From: Pieris napi
Taxonomy: Eukaryota; Arthropoda; Insecta; Lepidoptera; Pieridae
Direction: 5' to 3'
NCBI RefSeq assembly: GCF_905475465.1
Contig: NC_062240.1
Span: 1,255,001 to 1,319,000 of the forward strand
DNA length: 64,000 bases
The translations under genes and the position numbers were made by a program. Within the stretch, counting starts at the first letter, position 1, and each line of letters opens with the position of its first letter. This document shows, in pieces, positions 22,300-35,379 of this stretch. Under the pieces are notes generated by a model. That model searched no databases. It was not told the DNA's origin and was given only the letters and a program-made list of their open reading frames with translations.

Positions 22300-24815
22300 T
22301 TTTTTTTTAGTGAGAAATGGCAATATCGCTTTCGATTCGTAGAATGGCGTAACCTAGTGATTTTCTACAGAGCGATTAAAACGTTGAACATTAGTTAGTT
22401 TCTGTATTTTTAATAATACAAGTTTATTTTATTTTGGAATTGAATGTGATAATGTATAAATTAGTTTGTTTTTACAAATAACTTAGCAAAACAGTTATCG
22501 CATGGAACATGTATAATTTCAATGTAAATATGTGATGTGTTTAAACTATATTTTATCCTTATTTTTTTTAATTGATACTGTACAATTTCAATTGAATTAC
22601 ACACACACACACTTAAATTAATACTGTATGTATATACTTGTTGTTCAGTGTTAGCCTTACCCTACCTTGTAATCTTGACTCTCGTATTTCGTATCAGACC
22701 TTTAAAATTTTCCTTCAATTTAGATTTTAATAAAGAAAATGAGTAATCGGTTGGCATAAAATGGTAAACTGCTCATTTAGCCTTTTTTTATGTCTTTTAT
22801 GATTAAAGTTTACCAATGATTTAAAATTAGGAACTCATTTTTACTTTTATTCATAAAAAATGTACGTATTATTAAATTGATATGATTGATAATGTAATGT
22901 AATATGTAATGTAAACTTCTACCTTTAAATATAAGATGCACGCCATTATTCGTGGTAGATTTTGCGAAGTTTAGATTGTACCACTATAATATTTTTGTAC
23001 AATATTCTTGCAAATAAATTATTATTATCGCAGCGTTAATTTTGACTGAAGAGAGGTGATAGTAAAAGTTTACAGAAGTCAAAAAGTTGAAGGCAGAACT
23101 GTGAATTTTAGAATATCCGCCATTTTGCATTTTTTGTGGGAGTCCAAAACCGTTTACCATATATAACTGTCTATTAAATTACATTTGCCAAATGAAAGCA
23201 ATATATTGTAGTCTAAAGCGATACTAGTTCGCTTGAGCGATTATGATATTACAATTTACGTAGAAATTCGATGCGGTGGCGGTCTGTACCAAGTGTACCA
23301 GACTGCAGAAACAGTATATAGGTGCATCATATTTCAACATAGGTTTTAATATCCTACACTATTATTGTGTTTAGCATTTAGTTTGTCAGGTACCTAAACT
23401 AAGTTTATTTTATTTTTGAGTGTGGTCTGTTGTCTAAGCTGTTTTTTTTAAGATTTGTCTGGTGACAGTCAATCTTGGACTTTACAATATAGCCTTATTT
23501 ACTAATAATAATTAATATAAATTTGGTTCAATAACACTACTGGCCTTCTTTATTAAGATGACATTTTGTTCTAGTGTTCTATTTGTTCCATATTCTGACG
23601 TGCACTAACAATCATACTAATTTGAATTTATTTTTTTATGTTTAACCTTAGTAGGCCTTTGGTATCAAGAACATGCACGGGATTGAAGAGCTACGTTCGT
23701 GAGCACCAGAAAATTTTGTTGAAATCCCAAAATATAGTTTTCGAAAGGACCAATAAAATAGCTACCTGCTAGCTGATACAAATATAATATACCCTAACTT
23801 AAACATCACGTCAAATTCTAATAATATTTTTCTATATTTAAATGTTTAAGACCAAGCAAGTTTACAAAAGCATACTGTCAGGTGAATTATGAGAATTCAT
23901 ATTTTGTTAAAACCATCTCGCAATAACTGTGCACTACAATACGAAATATCTTGAAAATTCACGTTTATTTCAGGCATAAACGTGAGACATAAGCCGTTCT
24001 ATAATAATGAAAAACGTTTCGTTATTCGTAAACATATAACGTTAAGTTTTATGTTAACCGCTTTGGGTTGTTCATATACTATTTTAAGTGGCTTGGGACG
24101 TCAATCGTCGTCGGGGATCAAACTATTCCATAATATAAGTATAATCTGTAATCGTAAACATAAACACAATGGTGTGGGATTTAATATATTTAATTAAAAG
24201 CCTTTTTAGTCCATTGGTTAGCATATTTGACGGAAAATCATTCCAAGTTCAATTACCAGCTAAGGCTGAAAACTAAAAACTAAGTATGCCCTTCAAATTT
24301 TCCACAGTTGCAATTTTTAGTTATACTCGTAAGTATAACATGTTTCAAGAGAAGTAGCCCTTCAATGAAGCAGGAAGCAGTCCATGCCTGCGTCTGTTCC
24401 CTTGATAAAGTCTTGCCTAGTTTTCTATATTCTTGAAAACATTTTAGTATGTATCTAGACAGATTTCTAACCATGACTTACTAACCCAAGGGAGAAAGAG
24501 AGACGAATATAATATGTAAAGTATAAATAATAATACAAATTATTCAATACGTTTCTAACGTTTGCATAGTTCAGGATTATAGTAAAACAGTCCCGCATTT
24601 ATCAAATATTGTATTATGTATATTGTATAAACACATATAAGCGAATTAACAAAATCAACTTTCGGACATTGAAATAAAGCATATTTTACGTTGTTTCATT
24701 TCTAACCATGTCTTGTCTTATTATTAGCCTTGTATAAAGACTAAATATAATCAGTGGAAACCAAATCCAAACCTTCGGCTTATACGCTATTTGCTTTATG
24801 GAGGCTCTACGTATT
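22300..24815. other. Mostly unassigned; weak LINE-like tail near 22900-23033
   Basis: Around 22930-23033, GCACGCCATT, GTACAATATTCTTGCAAATA and AATTATTATT resemble the 3' end of another insect LINE class, at low confidence. A CA microsatellite lies at about 22599-22611. No gene seen. Confidence 0.35.
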
Positions 24816-24818
24816 ATT

Positions 24819-24988
24819 TCAAACTCAAACTCAAAATATCTTTATTCATGTTCGTAAACAATTACACTTATGAATTGTCAGAAAGAAGTTAAATGAATTG
24901 TAAACTTACATTTACTACCAGTTCGTAAATCAAGGGCGTAGAGCGGATAAGAAGAACTGGCAAGAAACTTTCCGCCACTCTTTTTAAT
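24819..24988 (-). mobile_element. LINE 3' UTR copy, minus
   Basis: Reverse complement of the 7440/22131 repeat. The tail is GAGTTTGAGTTTGA on the minus strand, and the body ends at AAAAAGAGTGGCGGAAAGTTT. Confidence 0.7.
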
Positions 24989-24989
24989 C

Positions 24990-25970
24990 GCCAAGTATTG
25001 TCATACAAATTGTTTGAACTGGAGTAAATCAATCCCAAGGATTAGGATCATTTAAGTATTCCTCAAATTTATAAAAAGCTATATTGATTAATTTTCGTTT
25101 AACGAGGGCTTTCAATTTATTTAGTGATAATTCTATTTAATCCATTTGCCAAATAAAGGAATTATTCCTTAATAAGCCTATTATGTCAGTCATACCCTTA
25201 TTTCGGGCTAAATGTTGTGGAAATGGAAAAACTGTCTCATCCCACATGTTTTCACGGACAGTCTTCTCACGGAAGGATTAATGATTCGGAATGCCCAACA
25301 TAAAGGGGGAAAATGGCTTCTTTATTAGAGTTCTAACCATTAGCCTATTTTTATGGATAGAAAGAATTCAATTATAGTGTCTATTAGGTTAAATACCCAA
25401 GAATAGAAAAACAGAATTAGTAACTGTGCCAAGTAGAAAAAAACTTATTTGTTTATTTATTAACACTTCGTTGCATTATATAAAAATTGAACATAACTGG
25501 TGGCCTTATCGCTTTCGAGCCATCTCTTCCAGGCAACCACTGTGAGAGAAAAAAATGTATTAAATCAGATAAGGTAGGCAAGAAGTGCAAATATACATAT
25601 TACATATAGTTATTAAAGAGAAAAAAACTAAACAGGAACAAAAAACAAACTAAACTAATAAAGGATACATACAAAATAAAAAGTGCACATGAATCACGAT
25701 AATTTAAGATCAGTCTCACGTCAGTTAGTAGTTAGCACGAAAGTTAGGGATACGATCTTATTTTAGTTTGAAAAGATACCTTTTAATAGTTTCATATAAA
25801 AGTTTTTGTATGGTTTGCGTGAATATTGCATTAAAACCCATTAATATCTAACTATAATATATAACTTATTTAACACGTATTTTTGGTGTACAGCATTTGT
25901 TACACACATCGAGTTAAGTAAATAATGTATTAAATTCGACTTTATAAAATATATGTTTATAAGTAATATG
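24990..25970. other. No gene seen
   Basis: AT-rich sequence without recognised repeats. Confidence 0.4.
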
Positions 25971-25975
25971 TGCTA

Positions 25976-26250
25976 ACAGTGTTTACCTAGTGGGTTCGGC
26001 GTGCGACTCTCATCCCTGGGGTAGTAGGTTCGATATCTACCTGTACACCAATAGATAATCTATGTGCGCATTAAACATTCGCTCGAACGGTGAAGGAAAA
26101 CATCGTGAGGAAACCGGCTTGCATTAGACCCAAAAAGTCGACGGCGAGTGTCAGTCACAGGAGGCTGATCACCATTGCCTATTAGATTGAAATGATCATA
26201 ATACAGAAAACTGAGGCCCAGACCTAAAATGATTGTAGCGCTACTGATTT
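25976..26250 (+). mobile_element. tRNA-derived SINE (family A)
   Basis: Head ACAGTGTTTACCTAGTGGG with a damaged A box; B box GGTTCGATATC. It then has the full family order to GTAGCGCTACTGATTT. ATGTGC occurs just before and after and may be a partial target duplication. Confidence 0.75.
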
Positions 26251-26666
26251 GTGTAAAATGTGCAAGATTATCTATCAAAAATGTCTCGTATACATAATGA
26301 CTTTTATAGGTATACATCGGAAAGCATTATTGTTTTTTATGTAAGATATCTAATTTATGAAATGCATCTATATAGTAGGATTTTATAAAGCTGATTTTAT
26401 ATTTTCAATTTTATATGAATATAGTCAAAAGTTTATATTTAACTAGCTTATTTCCTCCGGTATCACCTGCATTAATCGTATCGTAACGTGATGAAGTCTT
26501 TCTCGATAATATCCAACACGAAAAGATTTTTCATTTCATACAAGTAATTTCAAAGAGCTTATAAATTATCTTTGCTTTAATATTACAAGTTCCTGAGCTG
26601 GATAATATTGAAGTATATATTTTACAAGCTTCCGCACGAAGCTTAGCTTGGGTTGTGGTTTAGGTA

Positions 26667-29095
26667 TAGTCTAGTCGACAAGTTGAAAATGGAACAAAAT
26701 AGAGATACTACTCCTAAAATTATGTGCGATAGCTCATTGGATCCGGAATGACGTCTAGAAAAATGTGCTAAAAGCGTGTATTAGCACATAAAAAATTGCA
26801 AAAGTTATAGACCATTAAAGATGAAAAAATAATGGTATTTAGTTTTTTGCCAATATTTAATAAACTATTAATATTTAAGAAATTTCAAATAAAGATTCTG
26901 AAAGAAGAGGAAATTTCTAATAAAATACTCCTGACTTCCAGAACTCTATCTCCATTATTTATAATGTTAATTTAACGCTGAAAATAGGTCTGCGGGTGAC
27001 ATTTTTAGGATTCGCGCGTGGCGTCAAAAGCGACTACGGCACATTAATTAATTTATTTAAGGTATTGAATATTTTTTTTTAAATTTGAAAAAATTATGGT
27101 GTGTTTTGAACACTATAATTAATTTATTCCCGTTGAAAATTTTACTTAAAGTTAATTTTTCAACAAGTTAAATAATTGTTAACTAACGAAATTTTCTCGA
27201 ACGACCGTCTTAATTGTAAGTGAAAAAAAATGTTTAAATAATGGTCGTAAAAATATTTCGCTTCGTAGAGCCTTTCTTACATACATACTTAACAAGATCG
27301 TGCCATAAAAGTTAAAAAAATATTTATACTTTGTTTATAACAATTTTTTTACTTAAACAAAAACTTAAAAATCCATGTAATGTTGTTAAAAAAAATTTTT
27401 TTTTCTAAATCATCATATAATCGTTTTTTTATTAATACAAGATATTTATTGATTTGCAAAAAAAAATATTCCCGCCATTTGTCGATAAATTTTTTTTAAA
27501 CAAATTGATTAAATCAATATTTAAAAAAAAAATTTAACACAACTTTATTACATTAAAAATTTTATGATTTAAAAAAAAAATTTTTTCCTTAATAACAATT
27601 TTTAATTGTTTATAATCGTTTTTTTTAATTTTCTATTGTTTAAATAATTAGTTGAGAAATTTTTTTTTTCCTAAAAATCATAATTGAAAGTCTTCTATAA
27701 AGTAACAGAAAAAAAATTTTTTTTAATCAACAATTCTATTGTTTATTAACTTACCAATTTGTTATAAACAAATATTCAACTTTTGTTTATTTTTTTTCTA
27801 AAACTTCTAAAATTAACAAAAACAACCATATATAACAAAGTACAGAAAATTTTTTTTTAATTTTAAATAAAAGTAATATTCATGATAATCAAAAAATTTA
27901 CAAAAAAATTTTTTCTATACTTTGTTATATATGGTTGTTTTTGTTAATTTTAGAAGTTTTAGAAAAAAAATAAACAAAAGTTGAATATTTGTTTATAACA
28001 AATTGGTAAGTTAATAAACAATAGAATTGTTGATTAAAAAAAAATTTTTTTCTGTTACTTTATAGAAGACTGTCAATTATGATTTTTAGGAAAAAAAAAA
28101 TTTCTTAACTAATTATTTAAACAATAGAAAATTAAAAAAAACGATTATAAACAATTAAAAATTGTTATTAAGGAAAAAAAATTTTTTTTAAAATCATAAA
28201 ATTTTTAATGTAATAAAGTTGTGTTAAATTTTTTTAAAAAAATATTGATTTAATCAATTTGTTTAAAAAAAATTTATCAACAAATGGCGGGAATTTTTTT
28301 TTTGCAAATTAATAAATATCTTGTATTAATAAAAAAACGATTATATGATGATTGAGAAAAAAAAAAATTTTTTTAACATCATTACATGGATTTTTAAGTT
28401 TTTGTTTAAGTAAAAAAATTGTCATAAACAAAGTATAAATATTTTTTTAACTTTTATGGCACGATCTTGTTAAGTATGTATTTAAGAAAGGCTCTACGAA
28501 GCGAAATATTTTTACGACCATTATTTAAACATTTTTTTTCACTTACAATTAAGACGGTCGTTCGAGAAAATTTCGTTAGTTAACAATTATTTAACTTGTT
28601 GAAAAATTAACTTTAAGTAAAATTTTCAACGGGAATAAATTAATTATAGTGTTCAGAACACACCATAATTTTTTCAAATTTAAAAAAAAATATTCAATAC
28701 CTTAAATAAATTAATTAATGTGCCGTAGTCGCTTTTGACGCCACGCGCGAATCCTAAAAATGTCACCCGCAGACCTATTTTCAGCGTTAAATTAACATTA
28801 TAAATAATGGAGATAGAGTTCTGGGAGTCAGGAGTTTTTTATTAGAAATTTCCTCTTCTTTCAGAATCTTTATTTGAAATTTCTTAAATATTAATAGTTT
28901 ATTAAATATTGGCAAAAAACTAAATGCCATTATTTTTTCATCTTTAATGGTCTATAACTTTTGCAATTTTTTATGTGCTAATACACGCTTTTAGCACATT
29001 TTTCTAGACGTCATTCCGGATCCAATGAGCTATCGCACATAATTTTAGGAGTAGTATCTCTATTTTGTTCCATTTTCAACTTGTCGACTAGACTA
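26667..29095. mobile_element. 2.43-kb near-perfect palindromic (fold-back) element, TSD GTA
   Basis: Base 26667+n pairs with 29095-n from TAGTCTAGTCGACAAG at one end to its complement at the other. The arms are about 1.19 kb and read as almost identical, with only scattered single differences (for example AAAGTC against ACAGTC near 27690/28073) and a 2-base length difference towards the centre. The loop lies near 27860-27900. GTA flanks both sides (26664-26666, 29096-29098). The outer ~420 bp of each arm match the whole of the 506-bp element at 6703-7208; the inner ~770 bp are extremely AT-rich. No transposase. Confidence 0.85.
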
Positions 29096-29192
29096 GTAGG
29101 TATTTCGACCTTATCAACAATAATTGTTATATTTTAGTCAATTAACATTAACCCATAATGCATTTTACACCTGAAACTTTCTCACGAATCAG

Positions 29193-29603
29193 TAGTTTTA
29201 TGTGAAACGTTGGTACTTTCAACACAGCGCCATCTGTTAGAATTGTGACTGTTAAATAAAAAACAAATAATTTGCAATAAAATAATATTTCGGGTATAAA
29301 TTCAGTCAAAAAGTCAAAATCATTTATTCATATAGGTAACACAATTAACACTTATGAACGTCAAAAAAATATATATATATATGAAATTCTTCTAATTTTA
29401 CGTAAACTGCCAGTTCTCAAATCAAGGCCGTAGACCGGAAAAGAAGAATTTGCAATAAACTGTAAGTAGTAAGATGTAAGCTATCCTATCTTTTTAAGAT
29501 AGATCAAACTGCACACGGTGTGCAAATTTGATTGAAATCGGTTAAGTATTTTAGGAGTCCATAGCGGAAAATCAACGTGACGCGTAATTTATATAAATTA
29601 AGA
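29193..29603 (-). mobile_element. Helitron-like fragment split by a LINE tail
   Basis: The outer parts (29193-29305 and 29467-29603) match the Helitron-like element at 35529-35881: AACGTTGGTACTTTCAACAC, CAGCGCCATCTGTT, ACGGTGTGCAAATTTGATTG, AACGTGACGCGTAATTTATA. The 5' end on the minus strand is TCTTAATTTATATAAATTAC after an A. The 3' end with CTAG is missing. Confidence 0.6.
29308..29466 (-). mobile_element. LINE 3' UTR inserted in a Helitron fragment
   Basis: Begins GTCAAAAAGTCAAAATCATT (tail) and ends near AAGAAGAATTTGCAATAAACT, the reverse of the 7440-type 3' UTR truncated at its 5' side. Confidence 0.65.
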
Positions 29604-29609
29604 TAAGTA

Positions 29610-30570
29610 CGTACAAAAACATCTGCTTAGAACTTTTTAACTACGTAATAATGTGGTTTTCGTCAATACCATCCATGTGAACGATCCGTAGGCAATAGCT
29701 AGTGAAATATAATAGGACAAGATCAGACGCGTTGCCGTCATATGTAAGCACCCTTACAGCTTAAGAAACCGACAGATTTTTTCGCCTTACTGCGGAAACC
29801 TTAACTTTATGAAGGATATACTTCAAAAGGCTTATCGGGTGCTTTGATCTGAACCCCTTTGTTAGTAAAACCTGAAATTGGTTTAGGAAATAAAAGAAAA
29901 TGATTTTATGCTTACATTTATGAATATTATTTTCTTTTATATGTAATTCTAGCCTTCGCCACCGGAGCACAATTATCGCAGCGTCTTTTGAGGCTTTTAT
30001 TTCATGTTCACTTTGAAAATCCTGAATCCTGTTGTTCAATTCCAGCTAGACTAATAATAATATTTTGCACTTTGTCAGTGATGTTACAAAATCTAATTTA
30101 CGTTTTAAAATATAATATATTATATGTTTATTATAAAGTAGTTTAACTAATTAATTTTTTTATCAATATCAATCTGTATCAATCAATACCATTTTGTCCC
30201 CACCACGCGAAGCGAACCAAAATTTTATCTCGAACAGCTTCTTAATTTTTGTTTGAGCCCTAATATCTTGGGTTTAGTTTGATTATTTGTAAACGCCAAT
30301 AAAACTAATTAAATTCCTAATCAAGAACACACATTGGTTAAAAAGATTCAGCCGGAGCACGTATGTTAGAATGTTTTCTAACTTAACACTTTGATAGTAA
30401 CAAAAACACTTCCTAAATGATAATCATGAAGAACCCAGATATAACGTTGATAAGCTGTCCATGCTGTACTATAGCTACTACTTTGTTTACTAACCCATTT
30501 AACAAAATATGGATTAATAGTCAAAATTATACTATTATTTTTTTAAATTATTAAGCTTACTCAAGCAAAT
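29610..30570. other. No gene seen
   Basis: A 92-codon frame on the minus strand (30039-29761) contains IQDFQSEHEIKASKDAAII but matches nothing I know. Otherwise unassigned. Confidence 0.35.
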
Positions 30571-30575
30571 ATCAA

Positions 30576-30791
30576 ACACCCCATGGATTTCTCAAAACAA
30601 CAGAAGTCCATGAATTTATTAATATGCCCATGGTAAAAGAGGAAATAATCACACATGGGTATAACTACAAACTAAGACTTCAAAAGCACCCCAATCAGCT
30701 AGCAGGACAGCTAACTATACCAGAATCCACTCGACAACAAAAAAAGCAGCGAGACATTTTTGACCAGGACAACCCAACAGACTGTGTTTAA
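30576..30791 (+). pseudogene. Jockey-type LINE ORF2 C-terminus
   Basis: Seventy-one codons to a TAA at 30789-30791, without a start codon: FLKTTEVHEFINMPMVKEEI, then YNYKLRLQKHPNQLAGQL, then a basic stretch ending RDIFDQDNPTDCV. V-x-x-E-I-x-x-x-x-Y-x-x-K-L-x-x-H-P-N-x-L-A is the Jockey-clade ORF2 end. No reverse transcriptase core is left. Confidence 0.7.
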
Positions 30792-31000
30792 ATAAGAATA
30801 GGCTGGCTCCGCTGGGAGTAGCGCCTAACACGTCAAGAAGCACTCAACATATCTACTTATAGTCGCAAAGACTGATTGTATGATTAATATTTAAAAAAAA
30901 AAGAAGTTATTAAGGCTTAATATAAAAAGAGAATGCTCACTAGAAACCTAGGAAGATAGAATAAAGGGGATAACGGGGCAGGATTTGAAAAAATGTGGCG

Positions 31001-31100
31001 AGGAAGAGAGACAAGTGGATGAATTTGGAGGAGGTCTTAAACATAAGGACATGGACTTAATTTAATGTAATGTAGTTCTCGAATAAAGGTTTTTTTTATT
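31001..31100 (+). pseudogene. LINE ORF C-terminal relic with 3' UTR
   Basis: Reads RKRDKWMNLEEV, then after a frame change LKHKDMDLI and a stop, followed by AATGTAGTTCTCGAATAAAG and poly(T). D-R-D-K-W-x-x-L-E-E-A-F-x-x-K-D is a typical RTE-like ending. Confidence 0.45.
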
Positions 31101-31104
31101 AAGG

Positions 31105-31380
31105 CTTATTTGGACTGGTCACTCTTCAATTACCGTCTTGTTAACGCCTCAGTTATGTGCACTTAAATATTAAAATAGTAATCTTGAACTTCTGTTGGGG
31201 CTATCTAACCCGTATCTCACAGTACATCGTACCATACTTGGCTAATAGACGTGCGACACGAAACACCAGAGCCGTACTTGTTATTCATTGAAATTCCCTT
31301 AGTAACGAAAGCTTCATACACTTATTAAAAATAAAAAAAATGTTTTTATTTAAGCTATATTAAAAGAGCATTCTTAATGT
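31105..31380. other. No gene seen
   Basis: Short unassigned stretch between a LINE relic and a long-TIR element. Confidence 0.4.
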
Positions 31381-31382
31381 AT

Positions 31383-31851
31383 ATGTCAGAGCAATGGCGC
31401 TACTGTCAGCTGCCATTGTAATAATATGTCACACAGTTATAAATTAACAACGTCAAAGTCAAATCAGTTTAAAACCGTTAAGACTTCTGGTTTATTCGAT
31501 ATTTTATTATATTTAACCAAAGTAATAATGATTTATGATTAAAATCACTAATACTTTGGTCTACTTTGGTATATAGTAGTTCATTTGTAAAAATAAACCA
31601 CAGGTTTGATGTTTTTAACTTTTAAGCTCTGGCACCTAACAGTAACAGTCATTGCTCTGACATAATAAATTACTTTTAATAATAATAATGACTATGAAAT
31701 CACTATTACTATTGACTAACAAATATCGAATAAACCAGAAGTCTTAACGGTTCTAAACTGATTTGAGTTTGACGTTGTTAATTTACACGTCAAAGTCATA
31801 TCAGTGTGTGACATATAATGACATTGGCAGCTGACAGTAGCACCATTGCTC
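31383..31851. mobile_element. Long-TIR MITE (arms ~116 and ~121 bp)
   Basis: Left arm 31389-31504 (GAGCAATGGCGCTACTGTCA to TTTATTCGATATTT) is repeated inverted at 31731-31851, with a short insertion in the right arm and a handful of changes. A second, inner inverted copy of the tip, CATTGCTCTGACAT at 31650-31663, pairs with ATGTCAGAGCAATG at 31383, which suggests two overlapping insertions or a rearranged element. The segment 31663-31730 matches 6599-6665. Target duplication is not clear. Confidence 0.6.
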
Positions 31852-31907
31852 CAACGTATACAATATATACTATTATGAAGAAAAAAAACAGTGGAGCTAC
31901 AACCTCT

Positions 31908-32150
31908 AGGGCCTCAGATTTCTGCTGGTGTTCATTTTTTGCCTATCGGCATTTAAGTGACCCTGTCTATACCGGACACACACCGTCGATGTTTCGGATT
32001 AAGGCATGCCAAATTCCTCAGGATGTTTTTCTCCACCATATGATGGAAGGGTTCTGGTCCATATAGAAAAAAAGTCAATTGGTCTACGGCCGTGATTTGA
32101 ACGCCCGAAAACTTATATTACCTATTTTAGTCCGACCCTGTAATGTCTGT
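31908..32150 (-). mobile_element. Degenerate family A SINE, minus
   Basis: Order on the plus strand: GGGCCTCAGATTTCTGCTGG, CGGACACACACCGTCGA, ATTCCTCAGGATGTTTTTCT, AAAAAGTCAATTGG, GGCCGTGATTTGAACG, the reverse of the family A landmarks. Confidence 0.55.
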
Positions 32151-32159
32151 TCGGAGCAG

Positions 32160-33358
32160 TAATACCGTATCCCACTCCGTATTTGTCCATTAATAAAGGT
32201 CACCCGTACCTGCTTTCATTTCACCCTGCCTCTTACCCAACTAATTGCTTATCTAAATAGGCCTCAAATTACGTAATATAAATACATAAAAATAATTATC
32301 TGAAATTCAGAAAATAATTAAGATACTTATAGACTTTGGAAGCGAATATTATAACTATTATAATTAACAATATTTTAGCTGTAATATGAGTTTGGCAGGT
32401 TATGTCGTCTAGTCTGTCAAATATTTTCTTCAATTTATATAACATATATATTTATTAATTAATTAATTAACATTATTATTATTTATTTTTATTATTATTA
32501 ATTTATATATTCATAGACACATATTCTATACAAATAATAATTTATTTTACGTATAGTGTTAAATGCACTATTTATATATAAGCGCATTAGTGACCTTTTC
32601 TTTAGATCATCTAAAAGGATATGGCTGGTTTTAGAGTCAGACTCTTAAAGCAGCCTAGGTCTTAAAATGCATACGCACGCTTACAGAAGTACGCGCCCTT
32701 CAATCTTAAAACAAAAGACAACCTGCAATTTAATATGTAAGGATATTAAGTAACGCCCTACTGATTTCTATAAATTACATTAATGGCTGATTACGTTTAA
32801 ATCATCAAAACTATATTTATTATAAAAATTTATAGCCTCTACAATAAGCATGCATGTCTATGCCCAAATCGTATGTATATCTAGTTATCATCTTGTTTAG
32901 ATAAGTCATAAAATCATAAATTTTGATTGGCATCTTAAAGAAAAAGTTATCAATAAACAGATCTTCCGCGAAGGTTATTGCTCCCTGTAAAGAGCCGAAC
33001 AGCCTTTTGACGTTAGGAAATATAAGCATAAGCATTTCCATCTAGTAATTCTGCAAATAAATATTGTTACAATGTAAATACAAGGTGCAGGAAAATTGAA
33101 ATTGTTTGTGAAAATCAAAGGCTGCGTCGTTTGCCTAACGAACTGTGTCACGCGTTTCACGCTCGACTGGAGTTATGTGTTAATTTTACTGTTAGGAATA
33201 ATTCTAAAATATGTACATAAACAATGTAACATATAATATTCAGGTTTCAATTATGTGTCAAAAATTGTTTCAGAATGCCTACTTCATAAACGTATATGTT
33301 AGAAAGCAAGGCAAGATAAATATTTATGGAATCCATTTGCCAAAATAACCAGTTGTCC
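32160..33358. other. No gene seen; AT microsatellite
   Basis: Contains ATTAATTAATTAATTAAC and ATT repeats at 32455-32510. No convincing frames. Confidence 0.4.
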
Positions 33359-33361
33359 TGG

Positions 33362-33612
33362 CCTCAGATCAGTTTCGTCAGATTACGAAATAAATAAATA
33401 AATAAATTTGTTCTTCACATAGACAGTAGGCAATCAGCCTTCTGTACCTAACATTGGGTGTAAGCCATGCTAGTTTCCATGCGATGCTTTCCTTGACACT
33501 TCGAGCGAATTTTAAATGCGCACATAAAGAGAGAACCATCCATTAGATAACCGCCGAGTTTTAAACCTACTGACCAGAGTCGGAAGGTCAAGCCACTAGG
33601 CCAACCCTGTGT
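33362..33612 (-). mobile_element. Degenerate family A SINE, minus
   Basis: On the plus strand: CCTCAGATCAGTTTC, CAGTAGGCAATCAGCC, CCTTGACACTTCGAGCGAAT, AATGCGCACATAAAG and finally GGTCAAGCCACTAGGCCAAC, the complement of the A-box head. Flanked by a (AAAT)n run at 33390. Confidence 0.6.
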
Positions 33613-33614
33613 AC

Positions 33615-35375
33615 ACTGTGATTATTGCATATGTTAGAATTTTATTATTCGTTACCCTGTCTTACTATATGTGATGTTGTATGCTTGAATAATTGTAGTA
33701 GTCAAAATGTTAGTTCACTAACTAAAGTAGATCTCTAATCCTAAAATCCTAATCATAGAAATCAAAACGTCATGTACTTTATACACAAGTTTTCCAAAGT
33801 AATTAAAACATTCTCACTATACAACACTGGCATTAACCATAATAATAAAGTAATAGTAGTAGTTGTTTGTATATATCTTCCAAGGTATTCTTTGAAATAA
33901 CTCGTTGATACCACAGTCACACAAATATCCCAAATAAATTAATAAAATTATGCATTTTAATCGAAGTTGTCCTGAACTTCTAAACTGCCAATTAAAAAGT
34001 CAATTTATAAGTCGCTAAAATTGGCTTGTAATATTTAAAAAGGCCGAAAGCTGTCATGAGCCGAAAAACTTTCAAATTTCTGATTCCTGTCATCTATGCT
34101 AATTTAAAAAAGAAATTCCGGGACTATTTTACTATGCACAAAACATCGCTATGGGCGTGTTAACTTTGTCAAAGCGACTAGAACCTTTGCAAACTTGTTT
34201 TTGAGGCTTAGGAATAGTTTTTTGGGTACTTGGCTCGGCGTCCGACACTTTAGAAACCAATTTTGTGCTGCGATCTTATTTAGTTTTACTTTGAGTTTTA
34301 AAGGAAATTAATTTCGCTATGCGATACGAGTTTGCACTATGACCTGCCAATTAACAGTCGCGTTAATTGAATTATTTCCGGGGCAACTACTGTATGTACG
34401 ATAATTATGGGCCCATTTATACCGAATTATTTAAGGAACAATTATATTTTAAAGGATTGGGTATCTTCCATTGACTTCTGATACAAGTTATCTTCTTCAA
34501 TTGTACTTGGACCCGTGATGGCCAGCTGTTAATTATTTTTATTAATAATGCAAGTTTTTTAACATAAGTACATTTTTTACAAAAACAATAATAGAAAAAT
34601 TAATTATCCTTTTTAAAAGTTATATAGAAGTAGTTTGCAACGAATTTGTTCGGGTTGTAACAGGAAAGCGAATTTTATAACACGTGCATAAGATAAAAAA
34701 TTATAAATGTAAAGATAGGAGAGACATTCTTTTTTATTTAAATAAAGATAAAATTAAGAAAACGGCCCTAGTTGAGATAACCCTCAACGTCAGAGGCAAA
34801 AATGCAGATTAGCTGTCAGTTCGAAATTTAAATATTGAAATCTGTTCGGAATACACTCCAACTTACTAAATAAAAATTCTTTTACCCAATCCGAGATCAA
34901 AAATTATTTAAAATAGACACCTTTGAGGATGAAAGTAAAAACCCTGTATGAACGAGGTCTTTATATTTTTAGCTATGAAAGAGAATTATGCCTACGATAA
35001 AAATTAAAAATTATAAAAAGTGTATGCCCAGTGGTACACAAGAGCGATTTCTAAGTCAGTTTCGAAGTCTAAGTCCGTCCGTTGCCCTCTAAATTGTTTA
35101 AGATTTCTCATTGTACTAGTTTACGAATGAAATTAAGTGCTGGATAATTAATAAAAAAATAATATGAATAATGAATAATTTATAACAATATAAACACTAT
35201 TTTTAGTGTCATATTACATCGGTCATGTTGCATTAATTACAAAATGTACCAAATATTGATAAGATTTATTAAGAAAGTAACCAGGATTATATTACGTACA
35301 GTTTACACTTCAAATAGTATTCATAGATTTAATTCAGTAATAATAGACATGCATAAACAAAAACTAAAACAAATT
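33615..35375. other. No gene seen
   Basis: AT-rich unassigned sequence; no repeat recognised. Confidence 0.4.
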
Positions 35376-35379
35376 AAAA

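Noticed and set aside
26667..29095. CRISPR-like or satellite array
   Set aside because: There is no tandem periodicity; the repeats are the two arms of one inverted repeat plus simple A/T runs.
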